Notes: generated by a model not told the origin, from the letters alone. Shown: positions 26,875 through 38,733, numbered from the stretch's first letter. The stretch is 64,000 bases of DNA from Kitasatospora sp. NBC_00315 (GCF_041435095.1 NZ_CP108025.1:5704001-5768000), one strand, 5' to 3'. Made by a program: numbers and translations.

Positions 26875-28089
26875 ATGCGAACCACCCGGGCCCTGCCCGC
26901 ACTCTCAGCCCTGTCCCTGGGGTACTTCACGCTCGGCACCGCCTCCCTGGCCGTCGTCGGCCTGGGCGGACCGATCGGCCACGACCTGCACACCGCTCCC
27001 GGCAGTGTCGGCGTCCTGGTCAGCGTCTTCGCGATCACCTTCGCGGTGGTCGCCCCGCTCGCCCCGGCCGTGCTCGGCCGCCTGGACCGTCGTACCGTGC
27101 TGCTGCTCGGACTCGCCCTGATGGCCGCCGGGGGAGTGCTCAGCGCCCTCGCCCCGTCCTACGCCGTACTGCTCGTGGCCCGGGTGCTGGCCGGGCTGGG
27201 CGGCGCGGTCTTCGGGCCCGCCTCCTCGGCGGTCGGCTCGCTGATCGTCCCCGAGGAGCACCGCTCGCGGGCGCTGGCCACCGTGTTCGCCGGCATGACG
27301 GTCGCCGCCGTCCTCGGTGTGCCGCTCTCCGCCTACCTGGGCGACGCGGTCGGCTGGCGCTGGACGCTGGCCGGGGTCGCCGGAGCCACCCTGCTGGCGC
27401 TCGCGCTGGTCGCGGCACTGGTGCCGCCCGTCCCGGCGGGAGAGGTGCCCACCGCCGCCGCGTACCGGCGGCTGCTGGCCACCCCGGGCGCCGCGGCGAC
27501 CGTGCTGACCACCCTGCTCTACATGGCCGCCCAGTTCACCGTCTACGGCGTCGCCGGGGCCTACGTCGCCGCCCGGTTCGGGGCCTCCTCCGGAGCGGTC
27601 ACCCTGGTGCTCTTCGCCTTCGGCGCGGTCGGTGTGCTCGGCAACGCCTCCGGTGCCAGGATGTCCGCCCGCCTGGGCGGGGCCGTGACGGTCACGCTGA
27701 CCCAGATCGGCCTCGGCGCCGCCTTCCTGGGGCTGCTCGTGGCACCGCGCTCACTGCCCGCCGCGATCGCGCTCTTCGCCTTCTGGGCCTTCTTCAGCCA
27801 GCTCTACCAGGCGCCGCAGCAGGCCCGTCTGATCGCGCTCGGGCCCGGACAGCGCGGCCTGCTGCTGGCCCTCAACGCCTCGATGCTCTACATCGGCATC
27901 AGCCTGGGCAGCCTGCTGGCCGGTGCCTTCCTGCCGGTCCTCGGCGCCCGCCCGCTGCCCGCCCTCGGCCTGCTGCCGCTCGTCCTCGCCGGGCTGGCCC
28001 ACCGGGCCTCCGTCCGCCGTACCCGCACCACCCCCACCACGCCGGCCCCGTTCGCGGCCGGCGCCACCCGAGAAGGAGTCACCCGATGA
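26875..28089 (+). CDS. MFS transporter, DHA1-type (AraJ/Cmr-like) efflux permease
   Basis: This 404-residue protein has about 12 hydrophobic helices. It opens LSLGYFTLGTASLAVVGLGGPIGHDLHTAPGSVGVLVSVFAITFAVVAPLAP, has the motif A-like LGRLDRRTVLLLGLAL, and the DHA1 signature region VARVLAGLGGAVFGPASSA. It is probably a drug or metabolite exporter. ATG 26875 follows GGGGGATCCCG. It overlaps the next gene by 4 nt and is controlled, by inference, by the divergent TetR protein. Confidence 0.88.
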   Translation: MRTTRALPALSALSLGYFTLGTASLAVVGLGGPIGHDLHTAPGSVGVLVSVFAITFAVVAPLAPAVLGRLDRRTVLLLGLALMAAGGVLSALAPSYAVLLVARVLAGLGGAVFGPASSAVGSLIVPEEHRSRALATVFAGMTVAAVLGVPLSAYLGDAVGWRWTLAGVAGATLLALALVAALVPPVPAGEVPTAAAYRRLLATPGAAATVLTTLLYMAAQFTVYGVAGAYVAARFGASSGAVTLVLFAFGAVGVLGNASGARMSARLGGAVTVTLTQIGLGAAFLGLLVAPRSLPAAIALFAFWAFFSQLYQAPQQARLIALGPGQRGLLLALNASMLYIGISLGSLLAGAFLPVLGARPLPALGLLPLVLAGLAHRASVRRTRTTPTTPAPFAAGATREGVTR

Positions 28090-28586
28090 CCAGCACCGCC
28101 AGCACCGCCACCGCTAGCACGGACACCACCGCCGGCACGGGCACCACCGCCGGCACGGGCACCACCGCCGGCACGGGCACCACCGCCGGCGCGGACACCA
28201 CCGCGACGGCCGGTACCGCCGCCGCCCGGGGGCTCGTCCAGGACTACCTGGAGAAGGTCTGGAACCAGGGCCGCACCGACCTGGCCGACCGCTACCTCGC
28301 CGCCGACCTCCTGCAGCACAACCCCAACCTGGCCGACGGCCTCGCCCCGCTGACTGCCTTCGTCGACGGCCTGCGGGTGCAGCTCCCCGAGCTGCGCTTC
28401 GAACTGCGGCGGCTCGCCGCCGAGGGCGATCTGGTCTTCGCCCACTCGCACTTCACCGCCGCCCCCGGCGACCCGGGCCGCGCCGTCATCGACGTCTTCC
28501 GGATCGCGGACGGCCGGATCGCCGAGCACTGGGACCTCAACGAGGCGGTCCCGGAGAGCACCGCGAGCGGCCGCCCGATCGTCTGA
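28086..28586 (+). CDS. SnoaL-like / NTF2-fold polyketide-cyclase-like protein with repeat N-terminus
   Basis: This 166-residue protein has a SnoaL-like NTF2 fold from about residue 48: GLVQDYLEKVWNQGRTDLADRYLAADLLQHNPNLADGLAPLTAFVDGL and VFAHSHFTAAPGDPGRAVIDVFRIADGRIAEHWDLNEAVPES. Family members include ester cyclases and many proteins of unknown role. The first 45 residues are a Thr/Gly/Ala repeat encoded by an 18-bp tandem array, so the natural start might be nearer the domain. It is translationally coupled to the MFS gene (ATGA). Confidence 0.78.
   Translation: MTSTASTATASTDTTAGTGTTAGTGTTAGTGTTAGADTTATAGTAAARGLVQDYLEKVWNQGRTDLADRYLAADLLQHNPNLADGLAPLTAFVDGLRVQLPELRFELRRLAAEGDLVFAHSHFTAAPGDPGRAVIDVFRIADGRIAEHWDLNEAVPESTASGRPIV
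28134..28205 (+). repeat. 18-bp tandem repeat inside the SnoaL-like gene
   Basis: The unit GGCACGGGCACCACCGCC is repeated perfectly at 28134, 28152 and 28170, with a degenerate fourth copy. It encodes GTGTTA repeats in frame. Copy-number change would alter the N-terminus by six residues without a frameshift. Confidence 0.85.
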
Positions 28587-28620
28587 CCGGCTGTCGACGA
28601 CAGCTGACAGCCGACAATCG

Positions 28621-28676
28621 TCAGCTGTCAGCTGTCAGCTGTCAGCTGTCAGTCGTCAGTCGTCAGTCGTCAGTCG
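28621..28676. repeat. Heptamer tandem array, 4 x TCAGCTG plus 4 x TCAGTCG
   Basis: Eight perfect 7-bp units: four TCAGCTG then four TCAGTCG, differing by a CT/TC swap. Just upstream, CAGCTGACAG (28601-28610) is complementary to CTGTCAGCTG in the array, so stem-loops can form. It lies between convergent genes (stops at 28586 and 28758). Confidence 0.85.
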
Positions 28677-28757
28677 CCGGAATCCGCTCCCGCCCGCCCC
28701 GCGGCCCGACCGCAGGGCGGGCGGGTGCATCCGGCGGCCCGAGCGGGCGACGGTGTC

Positions 28758-30833
<2,076 letters not shown>

Positions 30834-30855
30834 GGCGCCACCCTGCTACGACGCT

Positions 30856-30969
30856 GTTTCGCCGCCACGACCCGGGCGTTACGACCGCCTCACACCGGAC
30901 TCACCCCGGCAGGGCCCGGCTGTGAGGGCCGGGAAACCAGGATTGACCGCCGGGCAACGGCCGGGAAAC
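30856..30969. promoter_or_regulatory. GlnR-like half-sites between nasA and the chelatase gene
   Basis: On the plus strand GTGAG-n6-GAAAC (30922-30937) and GCAAC-n6-GAAAC (30954-30969) precede the chelatase start at 30992. On the minus strand GTAAC (30882-30878) and GAAAC (30860-30856) lie 22 bp apart, two half-site periods, toward nasA. The spacing is GlnR-like and nasA is a known GlnR target in Streptomyces, but the a-type sites are imperfect. Confidence 0.5.
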
Positions 30970-30991
30970 AGCGACCGGCGACGCTGGTGGC

Positions 30992-31846
30992 ATGACGCCG
31001 CCCACCTGGACCTCCAGCTCCTCGGACCTCCTCGACGAGATCTCCCAGCAGTTCGCCTCCCGGTCGGCTGCGCCCTGGTCCGGCCGCCCCGCCACCCGGC
31101 CGCCCCGCGTGCTGCACTCGGCCCGCCGCCCGGCGCTGGTGCTGGTGGCGCACGGCTCGCGGGATCCGGCGGCCCTCGCCGAGATCCGCCGGCTGTCGGC
31201 CGGCCTGCAGGCCGCCCGCCCGGAACTGGACATCCGCCTGGCCCACCTCGGGCTCAACGCCCCGCTGCTGCCCGACGTCCTGGCGGAGCTGGCCGGCCCG
31301 GTCGTGCTGGTGCCGCTGCTGCTCGGCCGCGGCTACCACGCCAAGGTCGACCTGCCCGCCCTGCTGGCGGCGGCGCCGCAGGTCAGCGGCGTGATCACGG
31401 CTCCGCTCGGGCCGGATCCGCTGCTCACCGAGGTGCTGGCCGAACGCCTGGCCGAGGCCGGCTGGGCTGATCCGGGCACCGTACGGGAGCGCCACCGGCA
31501 CGGCCGGGACGCCGTGGTGCTGGCCGCCTCCGGCTCACGGGACCCGGATGCCGCCGCCGACACCGAGGCCCAGGCCCGGCTGCTCGCCGCGCGGCTGCAC
31601 GTGCCCGTGCTGCCCGGCTACGTCGCGGCGGGCGGTCCCAGCGTCGCCGAGGCCGTCGCCCGCCTCAAGGCCCGGGGCTACCGACGGATCGCGGTCGCCG
31701 GGTACTTCACCGCCCCGGGCGACTTCGCCCGGCTGGCCGCCGCGGCCGGGGACTGGCTGACCGGTGCGCCGCTCGGCGCCCACCCGCTGATGGCCCGGCT
31801 GGTCCTGGCCCGGTACGAGCAGGTCCGCCTGCGCGTGGCGGCCTGA
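30992..31846 (+). CDS. Sirohydrochlorin chelatase, CbiX/SirB family
   Basis: This 284-residue protein has two CbiX-type halves. The first has LVLVAHGSRDPAALAEIRRLSAGL and PLLLGRGYHAKVDLPALL, the second VVLAASGSRDPDAAADTEAQARLLAARL and RIAVAGYFTAPGDFARL. The histidines in the first half are candidate metal ligands. It probably inserts Fe(II) into sirohydrochlorin to make siroheme, the NirB cofactor; a cobaltochelatase role is possible. It is divergent from nasA, with GlnR-like half-sites upstream, which fits the siroheme role. Confidence 0.85.
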   Translation: MTPPTWTSSSSDLLDEISQQFASRSAAPWSGRPATRPPRVLHSARRPALVLVAHGSRDPAALAEIRRLSAGLQAARPELDIRLAHLGLNAPLLPDVLAELAGPVVLVPLLLGRGYHAKVDLPALLAAAPQVSGVITAPLGPDPLLTEVLAERLAEAGWADPGTVRERHRHGRDAVVLAASGSRDPDAAADTEAQARLLAARLHVPVLPGYVAAGGPSVAEAVARLKARGYRRIAVAGYFTAPGDFARLAAAAGDWLTGAPLGAHPLMARLVLARYEQVRLRVAA

Positions 31847-31851
31847 GCGGC

Positions 31852-31887
31852 GCGGCCCGAACGGCCCGAACGGCCCGAACGGCTTGT
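31852..31887. repeat. 9-bp tandem repeat after the chelatase gene
   Basis: The unit ACGGCCCGA occurs about three times with a degenerate fourth copy, followed by GCCTGTGTG twice. It lies in the 115-bp gap before the small membrane protein gene. Confidence 0.6.
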
Positions 31888-31961
31888 GCAGCCTGTGTGG
31901 CCTGTGTGGCCGGAGCCCGGCAGCCCTGGTGGGCCGGGGCGCCCTGTGGGATCGTTTCGCC

Positions 31962-32330
31962 GTGAACTCCACTGCCGCACAAGGAAAGAAGCCGGTCCGT
32001 ACCCCTGACGTGCTCCGCTTCGCCGTCGAGCTGATCGCCTGGATCGCCACGCCGTGGGCGCTGGCACCGCACTCGGTGCTGCTCGCCGTGCTGTCGGTGG
32101 TCGTCCTGATCGGCCTGCCGACGCTCTTCTCCACCCCGGGCGACAAGCAGCAGGTGCTGGTGCCCGTCCCGGGCGCGGTCACCGTCGCCCTGGTGCTGCT
32201 CCAGCTGGCCGCCGCCGTGATCTCCTCCTGGGTCGCCTGGCCGGCGCCGGCCGCGATCCTCGTCGCCGTCCTCGCGGTGGCCTGCGCGGTGGCCGAACTG
32301 CCCCGCTGGCGCGGTCTGCTGGCCGGCTGA
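31962..32330 (+). CDS. Small membrane protein, function unknown
   Basis: This 122-residue protein starts at GTG 31962 ([34 protein letters not shown]). Three to four hydrophobic segments are visible ([75 protein letters not shown]). It resembles the DUF2568/YrdB-like group of small four-helix membrane proteins, though I am not certain. No ribosome-binding site is obvious. It is a single gene upstream of dgt. Confidence 0.6.
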   Translation: MNSTAAQGKKPVRTPDVLRFAVELIAWIATPWALAPHSVLLAVLSVVVLIGLPTLFSTPGDKQQVLVPVPGAVTVALVLLQLAAAVISSWVAWPAPAAILVAVLAVACAVAELPRWRGLLAG

Positions 32331-32509
32331 GCGCGGAACCCGGGCGGTCCGGTCCGGGCGGTCCGGGTGGTCCGGTCCGGGCGCGCGGCCGGGTCTCGGT
32401 AGTCCGCAGCCGGCCGGGCGCCGCCCGGCCAGGATTCGCGCCCCGTTCCACGCCCCGTCACGCGCGGCACACCCCCGGTGTCGGAGCACCGGCGTACCGT
32501 GGCGTTCAT

Positions 32510-33826
32510 ATGGATGACACCGCGTACCGCACCACCGTCCCGAACCCGCCGTCCCCCTACGACGGGGCCGCCGAGGCCCGCTGGGTGCCCGAGCCCGACA
32601 AGCGCCCCGGCCGCACCGCCTTCCAGCGCGACCGCGCCCGCGTGCTGCACTCCGCCGCGCTGCGCCGTCTGGCCGGGACGACCCAGGTGGTCGCCCCGAT
32701 GCGCGCCGACTTCCCCCGGACCAGGCTGACGCACTCGCTGGAGTGCGCCCAGGTCGGCCGCGAGCTCGGCGCGGCGCTCGGCTGCGACCCCGATCTGGTG
32801 GAGGCCGGCTGCCTGGCGCACGACATCGGCCACCCGCCGTTCGGCCACACCGGCGAGGAGGCGCTCGACCAGGCCGCCGAGTCCTGCGGCGGTTTCGAGG
32901 GAAACGCCCAGTCGCTGCGGATCCTGACCAGGCTGGAGCCCAAGCGCTTCGCCCCGTTCGACGAGACCCCCGCCCGGCTCGCACCCTGGCCGGGCCGCAG
33001 CGTCGGCCTCAACCTCAGCCGGGCCGCGCTGGACGCCGCCACCAAGTACCCCTGGGTGCGCGGCCGCAACCCGGCCGATCCGGCCTCCGGCAAGTACGGC
33101 GTCTACGCGGACGACCTGCCGGTGTTCCGCTGGCTGCGGGCCGGCTCGCCGACCGGCCGCAAGTGCTTCGAGGCCACCGTCATGGACTGGTCGGACGACG
33201 TCGCCTACTCCACCCACGACGTCGAGGACGGTCTGCAGGCCGGCCACATCGACCCGCGGGCGCTGCGCTCCCCGGTCGAGCGCGCCGAACTGTTCAAGGT
33301 CGCCGAGCGGTACGCCCCCGACGCCGCCCCCGAGGAGCTCTCGGCGGCGCTGGACCGGCTGCACGCCCAGCTCTGGTGGCCGAGGGAGTACGACGGCTCG
33401 GCCCGCGCCCGGGCCGGCCTCAAGGACCTCACCAGCCAGCTGATCGGGCGCTTCTGCCTGGCCGCCGAGCAGGCCACCCGGGCCCGCTACGGCCCGGGCC
33501 GGCTCACCCGCTACGCCGCCGAGCTGGTCGTGCCGCGCGACGTGCGGCTGGAGTGCGCGGTGCTCAAGGCGGTGGCCGTCCGGTACGTGATGCAGCGCGA
33601 CGAGCAGGCGCAGCTGCGCACCCGCCAGCGGATCGTGATCGCCGAGCTGGCCGAGGAGCTGATCCGGCGGGCACCGGACGGCCTGGACGTGGTCTTCGCG
33701 GCGCTCCACCAGGAGGCCGAGGACGACCGGGGGGCGCTGCGCGCGGTGATCGACCAGATCGCCACCCTCACCGACGCGTCCGCCCTCGCCCTGCACGCCC
33801 GCCTGCTCGGCGCAGCTCACACCTGA
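32510..33826 (+). CDS. dgt: Deoxyguanosinetriphosphate triphosphohydrolase family protein
   Basis: This 438-residue HD-domain enzyme hydrolyses dNTPs to deoxynucleoside and triphosphate. The metal site is H75 ([15 protein letters not shown]), H104-D105 ([16 protein letters not shown]) and a later Asp in [17 protein letters not shown]. The N-terminal [26 protein letters not shown] is typical. ATG 32510 has no clear ribosome-binding site; TACCGT at 32495-32500 would suit a leaderless -10 box. It precedes dnaG by 41 bp, so the two may be co-transcribed as a replication-linked pair. Confidence 0.92.
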   Translation: MDDTAYRTTVPNPPSPYDGAAEARWVPEPDKRPGRTAFQRDRARVLHSAALRRLAGTTQVVAPMRADFPRTRLTHSLECAQVGRELGAALGCDPDLVEAGCLAHDIGHPPFGHTGEEALDQAAESCGGFEGNAQSLRILTRLEPKRFAPFDETPARLAPWPGRSVGLNLSRAALDAATKYPWVRGRNPADPASGKYGVYADDLPVFRWLRAGSPTGRKCFEATVMDWSDDVAYSTHDVEDGLQAGHIDPRALRSPVERAELFKVAERYAPDAAPEELSAALDRLHAQLWWPREYDGSARARAGLKDLTSQLIGRFCLAAEQATRARYGPGRLTRYAAELVVPRDVRLECAVLKAVAVRYVMQRDEQAQLRTRQRIVIAELAEELIRRAPDGLDVVFAALHQEAEDDRGALRAVIDQIATLTDASALALHARLLGAAHT

Positions 33827-33867
33827 GCGGACCCGGAAACGGGTCGCCGGGGCCGTAGACTTCCACA

Positions 33868-35787
33868 GTGGCCGGGCGGATCAGGGACGAAGACGTGCAG
33901 GCGGTGCGCAGCGCGCTGCCCATCGACGTGGTGGTCGGCGACTACGTCCAGCTGACCAACGGCGGCGGGGGCGAGTACAAGGGCGTCTGCCCGTTCCACG
34001 ACGAGAAGTCGGCGTCGTTCTACGTCAACCCCGCCAAGGGCGTCTTCCACTGCTTCGGCTGCCAGGAGAACGGCGACACCATCGCCTTCCTGATGAAGAT
34101 CGAGCACTTCACCTTCGCCGAGGCCGTCGAGCGGATGGCCGCCCAGGCCAACATCACCCTGCGCTACGAGGAGGGCGGCTACAACCCCCGCCACCAGCAG
34201 GGCGAGCGGACCAGGCTGGTCGAGGCGCACAAGGTGGCCGCCGCGTTCTTCCAGGAGCAGCTGCAGTCGCCGGAGGCCGAGATCGGCCGCGTCTTCCTGG
34301 CCGAGCGCGGTTTCGACGCCGAGGCCGCCCGGCACTTCGGCGTCGGCTACGCGCCGGCCGGCTGGGAGCACCTGGTGCGCTACCTGCGCGGCAAGGGCTT
34401 CAGCGACAAGGAGATCCTGCTCGGCGGCCTGGCCTCGCAGGGCCAGCGCGGCGGACTGATCGACCGATTCCGCGGCCGGCTGGTCTGGCCGATCCGGGAC
34501 ACCGGCGGCGAGGTGATCGGCTTCGGCGCCCGACGGCTGCGCGAGGACGACAACGGGCCGAAGTACCTCAACACCCCCGAGACGCCGATCTACAAGAAGT
34601 CGAACGTCCTGTACGGCATCGACCTGGCCAAGAAGGAGATCGCCAAGTCGGGTCGGGCGGTGGTGGTCGAGGGCTACACCGACGTGATGGCCTGCCACCT
34701 CGCCGGGGTCACCTCGGCGGTGGCGACCTGCGGCACGGCGTTCGCCGAGGACCACATCAAGATCATCCGCCGGCTGCTGATGGACACCTCCCAGTACCGG
34801 GGCGAGACCGTCTTCACCTTCGACGGCGACGCCGCCGGCCAGAAGGCCGCCCTGCGCGCCTTCGAGGACGACCAGAAGTTCGCCGCCCGCACCTCCATCG
34901 CGGTCACCCCCGGTGGCATGGACCCGTGCGAGCTGCGCCTGGCCCAGGGCGACGAGGCGGTTCGCACGCTGATCGACAACCCCGTCCCGCTCTTCGAGTT
35001 CGCGCTCAACTCGGCGGTCGCCCGGCACCGGGTCGACACCGCCGAGGGCCGGGCCGCCGCGCTCCAGGAGGCGGCCCCGATCGTCGCCAAGATCAAGGAC
35101 CGCTCGATCCAGCACGAGTATGCCGTCCAGCTGGCCGGCATGCTGGGCATCCTGGACGAGCAGTTCGTCGTCCGCCGGGTCGGCCAGCTCGCCCGCTGGG
35201 ACCGCGACAACAAGCAGCAGCAGAACAGCCGCGGCAACGACCGCCAGTTCCGCCGCCCCGACGGTCCGCAGCAGCCGGCCCAGCCCGCCCGCCCGGCCTA
35301 CCGGCTGAACCCGCGCGACCCGGCCCAGTTCGTCGAGCGCGAGCTGCTCAAGCTCGCCCTGCAGTACCCGGCGCTGGTCAGCCCGACCTTCGACAACTAC
35401 GGCGAGGACGAGTTCCCCACCCCGCCGTACACCGCCGTGCGCCGCGCGATCGGCCAGGCCGGCGGCGCCGCGTACGGGGCGACCCTGGCGGACTTCACCA
35501 AGCACGTCCGCGAGACCGCCCCCGACGACCAGGTGCGCTCCCTGGTGACCGAGCTGATCGTCGAGCCGGTGCGCACCCGGCGCAAGGTCGACGAGATCTA
35601 CGCGGGGGAGTTCCTGGTCAAGCTGCGCCTCCAGGCGGTGGAGCGCCGGGTCGCCGAGGTCCGCGCCCAGCTCCAGCGGCTGGGCAACCGGGCCGCCCCC
35701 GAGGACCTGCACGCGGTGCAGACCGAGCTCTGGCAGCTCCAGCAGTACGGTCAGCAGCTGCGCAGCCGGGGCTCCGCCGCCCTGTAG
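33868..35787 (+). CDS. dnaG: DNA primase
   Basis: This 639-residue primase synthesises RNA primers at the fork. The zinc-binding domain has C41-H44 and C62-C65 (CPFHDEKSASFYVNPAKGVFHCFGCQENGD). The catalytic core has RGRLVWPIRDTGGEVIGFGARRL and the TOPRIM motif VVVEGYTDVMACHLAGVTSAVATCGTAF, with FDGDAAGQKA as metal ligands. A Gln/Pro linker leads to the helicase-binding C-terminus. It starts at GTG 33868, shortly behind dgt. Length is normal for the group. Confidence 0.95.
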   Translation: MAGRIRDEDVQAVRSALPIDVVVGDYVQLTNGGGGEYKGVCPFHDEKSASFYVNPAKGVFHCFGCQENGDTIAFLMKIEHFTFAEAVERMAAQANITLRYEEGGYNPRHQQGERTRLVEAHKVAAAFFQEQLQSPEAEIGRVFLAERGFDAEAARHFGVGYAPAGWEHLVRYLRGKGFSDKEILLGGLASQGQRGGLIDRFRGRLVWPIRDTGGEVIGFGARRLREDDNGPKYLNTPETPIYKKSNVLYGIDLAKKEIAKSGRAVVVEGYTDVMACHLAGVTSAVATCGTAFAEDHIKIIRRLLMDTSQYRGETVFTFDGDAAGQKAALRAFEDDQKFAARTSIAVTPGGMDPCELRLAQGDEAVRTLIDNPVPLFEFALNSAVARHRVDTAEGRAAALQEAAPIVAKIKDRSIQHEYAVQLAGMLGILDEQFVVRRVGQLARWDRDNKQQQNSRGNDRQFRRPDGPQQPAQPARPAYRLNPRDPAQFVERELLKLALQYPALVSPTFDNYGEDEFPTPPYTAVRRAIGQAGGAAYGATLADFTKHVRETAPDDQVRSLVTELIVEPVRTRRKVDEIYAGEFLVKLRLQAVERRVAEVRAQLQRLGNRAAPEDLHAVQTELWQLQQYGQQLRSRGSAAL

Positions 35788-36000
35788 GCCCCGCCGGGCC
35801 CGTCCCGGGCGCTCGCCGGGCCTTGCGCGACCGGCCGGGCCTCGTCGGCCCCCGCAGGGCCCGTCCCGGGCTTCTCCCGCGCCGGAGAAAGTACGCGCAC
35901 GAGTCTCGGCCGGAGGGTGTGCCGTACCCCACACTGGAGGGCGTCCCACCTCCGACAGCGCGGGTCCGCCAGAGTCGCGCACGGCCCCGAGGGGATGCCC

Positions 36001-37131
36001 GTGGAGCTCGCCGCGCCAGCCGGTCCTACGCCCGCCCGGACCCCCGACACCCCCGCCGACACCGACTTCACCGACCCCCTCGCCGACACCGACTTACCCG
36101 GGGGCCCCGAGGGGACGCCCGAGGACTCGGACGCGCTCGACGGCCCCGAGGCCGCCGAGCCGCCGGAGCCGGCCGAGGAGGACGAGGGCGCCCCGGCGGC
36201 CCTCCCGGGCGTCGCCACCGGGCCGTCCGCCGACCTGTTCCGCCAGTACCTGCGCGAGATCGGCCGGGTCCGCCTGCTGACCGCCGCGGAGGAGGTCGAA
36301 CTCGCCCGCGAGGTCGAGGCCGGGGTGTTCGCCGAGGAGCACCTCGACCGCAACCCGGAGCCGGACGAGCGGCTCGCCGCCGACCTCGACCGCCTGGTGG
36401 TGATCGGCCGGATCGCCAAACGGCGGCTGATCGAGGCCAACCTGCGGCTGGTGGTCTCGGTGGCCAAGCGCTACATCGGACGCGGCCTCACCATGCTGGA
36501 CCTCGTCCAGGAGGGCAACGTGGGGCTGATCCGGGCGGTGGAGAAGTTCGACTACACCCGCGGATACAAGTTCTCCACGTACGCCACCTGGTGGATCCGG
36601 CAGGCGATGAGCCGGGCGCTGGCCGACCAGGCCCGCACCATCCGGGTCCCGGTGCACGTCGTCGAACTGATCAACCGGGTCGTACGGATCCAGCGGGCGC
36701 TGCTCCAGGAGCGCGGCGCCGAGCCCGGGCCGGCCGAGATAGCCGCCGTCCTGCAGCTCCCGGAGACCCGGATCCGGGAGGTGCTGCGTCTCGCCCAGGA
36801 GCCCATCTCGCTGCACACCCCGGTGGGCGAGGAGGAGGACGTCGCGTTCGGGGACCTCATCGAGGACGCCGACGCCGCCTCACCCGTCGAGTCGGCCTCG
36901 TTCCTGCTGCTGCGCCGGCACCTGGAGGCCGTGCTGGACACCCTGGGCGAGCGCGAGCGACAGGTCGTGCAGCTCCGGTACGGCCTGGACGACGGTCGGC
37001 CCCGCACCCTGGAGGAGATCGGCCACGTCTTCGGGGTCACCCGCGAGCGGATCCGCCAGATCGAGTCGAAGACGCTGGCCAAGCTGCGCGACCACGCCTT
37101 CGCGGAGCAGCTCCGCGGCTACCTGGACTGA
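36001..37131 (+). CDS. hrdA: RNA polymerase principal-like (group 2) sigma factor, HrdA type
   Basis: This 376-residue protein has an acidic, Pro-rich N-terminus of about 75 residues, region 1.2 ([29 protein letters not shown]) and region 2 ([60 protein letters not shown]). Region 3 and region 4 follow, the latter with helix-turn-helix [21 protein letters not shown]. The short N-terminus separates it from HrdB. The position behind dnaG and near nasA/nir recalls hrdA in S. coelicolor as I remember it; hrdC or hrdD are alternatives. GTG 36001 is preferred because GAGGGG lies 6 nt upstream; ATG 35995 is possible. Confidence 0.85.
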   Translation: MELAAPAGPTPARTPDTPADTDFTDPLADTDLPGGPEGTPEDSDALDGPEAAEPPEPAEEDEGAPAALPGVATGPSADLFRQYLREIGRVRLLTAAEEVELAREVEAGVFAEEHLDRNPEPDERLAADLDRLVVIGRIAKRRLIEANLRLVVSVAKRYIGRGLTMLDLVQEGNVGLIRAVEKFDYTRGYKFSTYATWWIRQAMSRALADQARTIRVPVHVVELINRVVRIQRALLQERGAEPGPAEIAAVLQLPETRIREVLRLAQEPISLHTPVGEEEDVAFGDLIEDADAASPVESASFLLLRRHLEAVLDTLGERERQVVQLRYGLDDGRPRTLEEIGHVFGVTRERIRQIESKTLAKLRDHAFAEQLRGYLD

Positions 37132-37227
37132 CCGGGCCCGTCGGCATCGACCGGCTGCTTCCCGGCTCCGGCCCGGTCCGCCTCCGCCCGGCACGGCCCT
37201 CGTCGCGATCCCGCGCGCGGGGCCCGC

Positions 37228-38631
37228 TCAGTGGTGGAAGGCGGTCCTGGCGGGCATCCCGAATTCCTTCAGGGGGCCGGGCTGGTTGCGGAGCTCGGGA
37301 AGCAGCCGGTCGATGTCGGCGAGCAACAGCTCGGCCAGGTCGCGGGAGAAGCCGTTGCGGCACACCACTCGCAGCACCGCGAGGTCGGTGCGGTTCTCGG
37401 GGAAGGTGTACGCGGGCACCTGCCAGCCCCGTTCGCGCAGCCGGCGGGAGACGTCGAAGACGTCGAACGGGACGTCCCCGGTGGTGGTGAAGGCGAAGAC
37501 CGGCAGCTCGTCCCCCCGCGTGATCAGCCGGAAGCAGCCGCGCGCCTCGACGGCGTCCGCCAGGTACCGCGCCACGTCCCGGCAGGACTGCTGGACCGCC
37601 CGGTAGCCGTCGTGGCCGAGCCGCAGGAAGGTGTAGTACTGGGCGACCACCTCGGCGCCGGGGCGGGAGAAGTTCAGCGCGAACGTGGGCATCTCGCCGC
37701 CCAGGTAGTTCACCCGGAACACCAGCTCCTCGGGCAGGGCCAGGTGGTCGCGCCAGAGCGCCCACCCGACGCCCGGGTAGACCAGCCCGTACTTGTGGCC
37801 GGAGGTGTTGATCGAGGACACCCGCGGCAGCCGGAAGTCCCAGACCAGCTCCGGGTCGATGAACGGCGCGACCATCGCGCCGGAGGCGCCGTCCACGTGC
37901 ACGGGGACGTCCAGGCCGGTGCGCTGCTGGAGGTCGTCGAGCGCCGCGCAGATCTCCGCGACCGGCTCGTAGCTGCCGTCGAACGTGGAGCCGAGGATGG
38001 CGACCACGCCGATGGTGTCCTCGTCGCAGAGCGCCGGCGCCTGCTCGGCGCCCAGGTGGAAGCGCTCGCCCTCCATCGGGGCGGTGCGGGCCTCGACCTC
38101 CCAGAAGTTGCAGAACTTCTCCCAGCAGACCTGGACGTTGACCCCCATCACCAGGTTCGGCCGGGCCCCGGCGGCGTACCGCTCCGGGTTGCGGCGCATC
38201 CAGCGGCGCTTGAGGGCCATGCCCGCCAGCATGCAGGCCTCGCTGGAGCCGGTGGTGGAGCAGCCGACCGCGCCGGCCGGGTCGGGAGCGTGCCAGAGGT
38301 CGGCCAGGATCGCCACGCAGCGCCGCTCCAGTTCGGCGGTCTGCGGGTACTCGTCCTTGTCGATCATGTTCTTGTCGGCGCACTCGGCCATCAGCCTGGT
38401 CGCCTGCACCTCCATCGAGGTGGTGACGAAGGTGGCCAGGTTGAGCTTGGCGTTGCCGTCGAGCATCAGTTCGTCGTGGATCAGCTGGTACGCGCTGTCC
38501 GCCGGCACCGGCCCCTGCGCGAGCCGGTGCACCGGCGGTGCCAGCTCCATCGACCCCAGCGGATCGGCCGTGCCGATGAACGGGCTCACCGTCAGCCGCC
38601 GGTCGTCGTCGACTCCCTTGTGCAGCGCCAT
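37228..38631 (-). CDS. gadB: Glutamate decarboxylase
   Basis: This 467-residue PLP enzyme converts glutamate to 4-aminobutyrate and CO2, taking up a proton. The PLP lysine is K280 in SSINTSGHKYGLVYPGVGW. Other landmarks are GCSTTGSSEACMLAGMALKRRW, VHVDGASGAMVAPF, and NFSRPGAEVVAQYYTFLRLG. Length is normal. ATG 38631 is the family start (MALHKGVDDDRRL). No antiporter gene adjoins it, so it may serve GABA metabolism rather than acid resistance. Confidence 0.93.
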   Translation of the reverse strand: MALHKGVDDDRRLTVSPFIGTADPLGSMELAPPVHRLAQGPVPADSAYQLIHDELMLDGNAKLNLATFVTTSMEVQATRLMAECADKNMIDKDEYPQTAELERRCVAILADLWHAPDPAGAVGCSTTGSSEACMLAGMALKRRWMRRNPERYAAGARPNLVMGVNVQVCWEKFCNFWEVEARTAPMEGERFHLGAEQAPALCDEDTIGVVAILGSTFDGSYEPVAEICAALDDLQQRTGLDVPVHVDGASGAMVAPFIDPELVWDFRLPRVSSINTSGHKYGLVYPGVGWALWRDHLALPEELVFRVNYLGGEMPTFALNFSRPGAEVVAQYYTFLRLGHDGYRAVQQSCRDVARYLADAVEARGCFRLITRGDELPVFAFTTTGDVPFDVFDVSRRLRERGWQVPAYTFPENRTDLAVLRVVCRNGFSRDLAELLLADIDRLLPELRNQPGPLKEFGMPARTAFHH

Positions 38632-38733
38632 GTGAGGTGTCGCCCTTCGGTCCGGTGGCCGCGTCCCGATCCACGCTGCCACCGGTCCGCAGGGGCCGCA
38701 TCTTCCGCGACGGCCGGGCGGGCGACGCCGGAC

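Noticed and set aside
28621-28676. Heptamer array considered as a CRISPR array
   Set aside because: The units are contiguous with no spacers, 7 bp long, and no cas gene is present.
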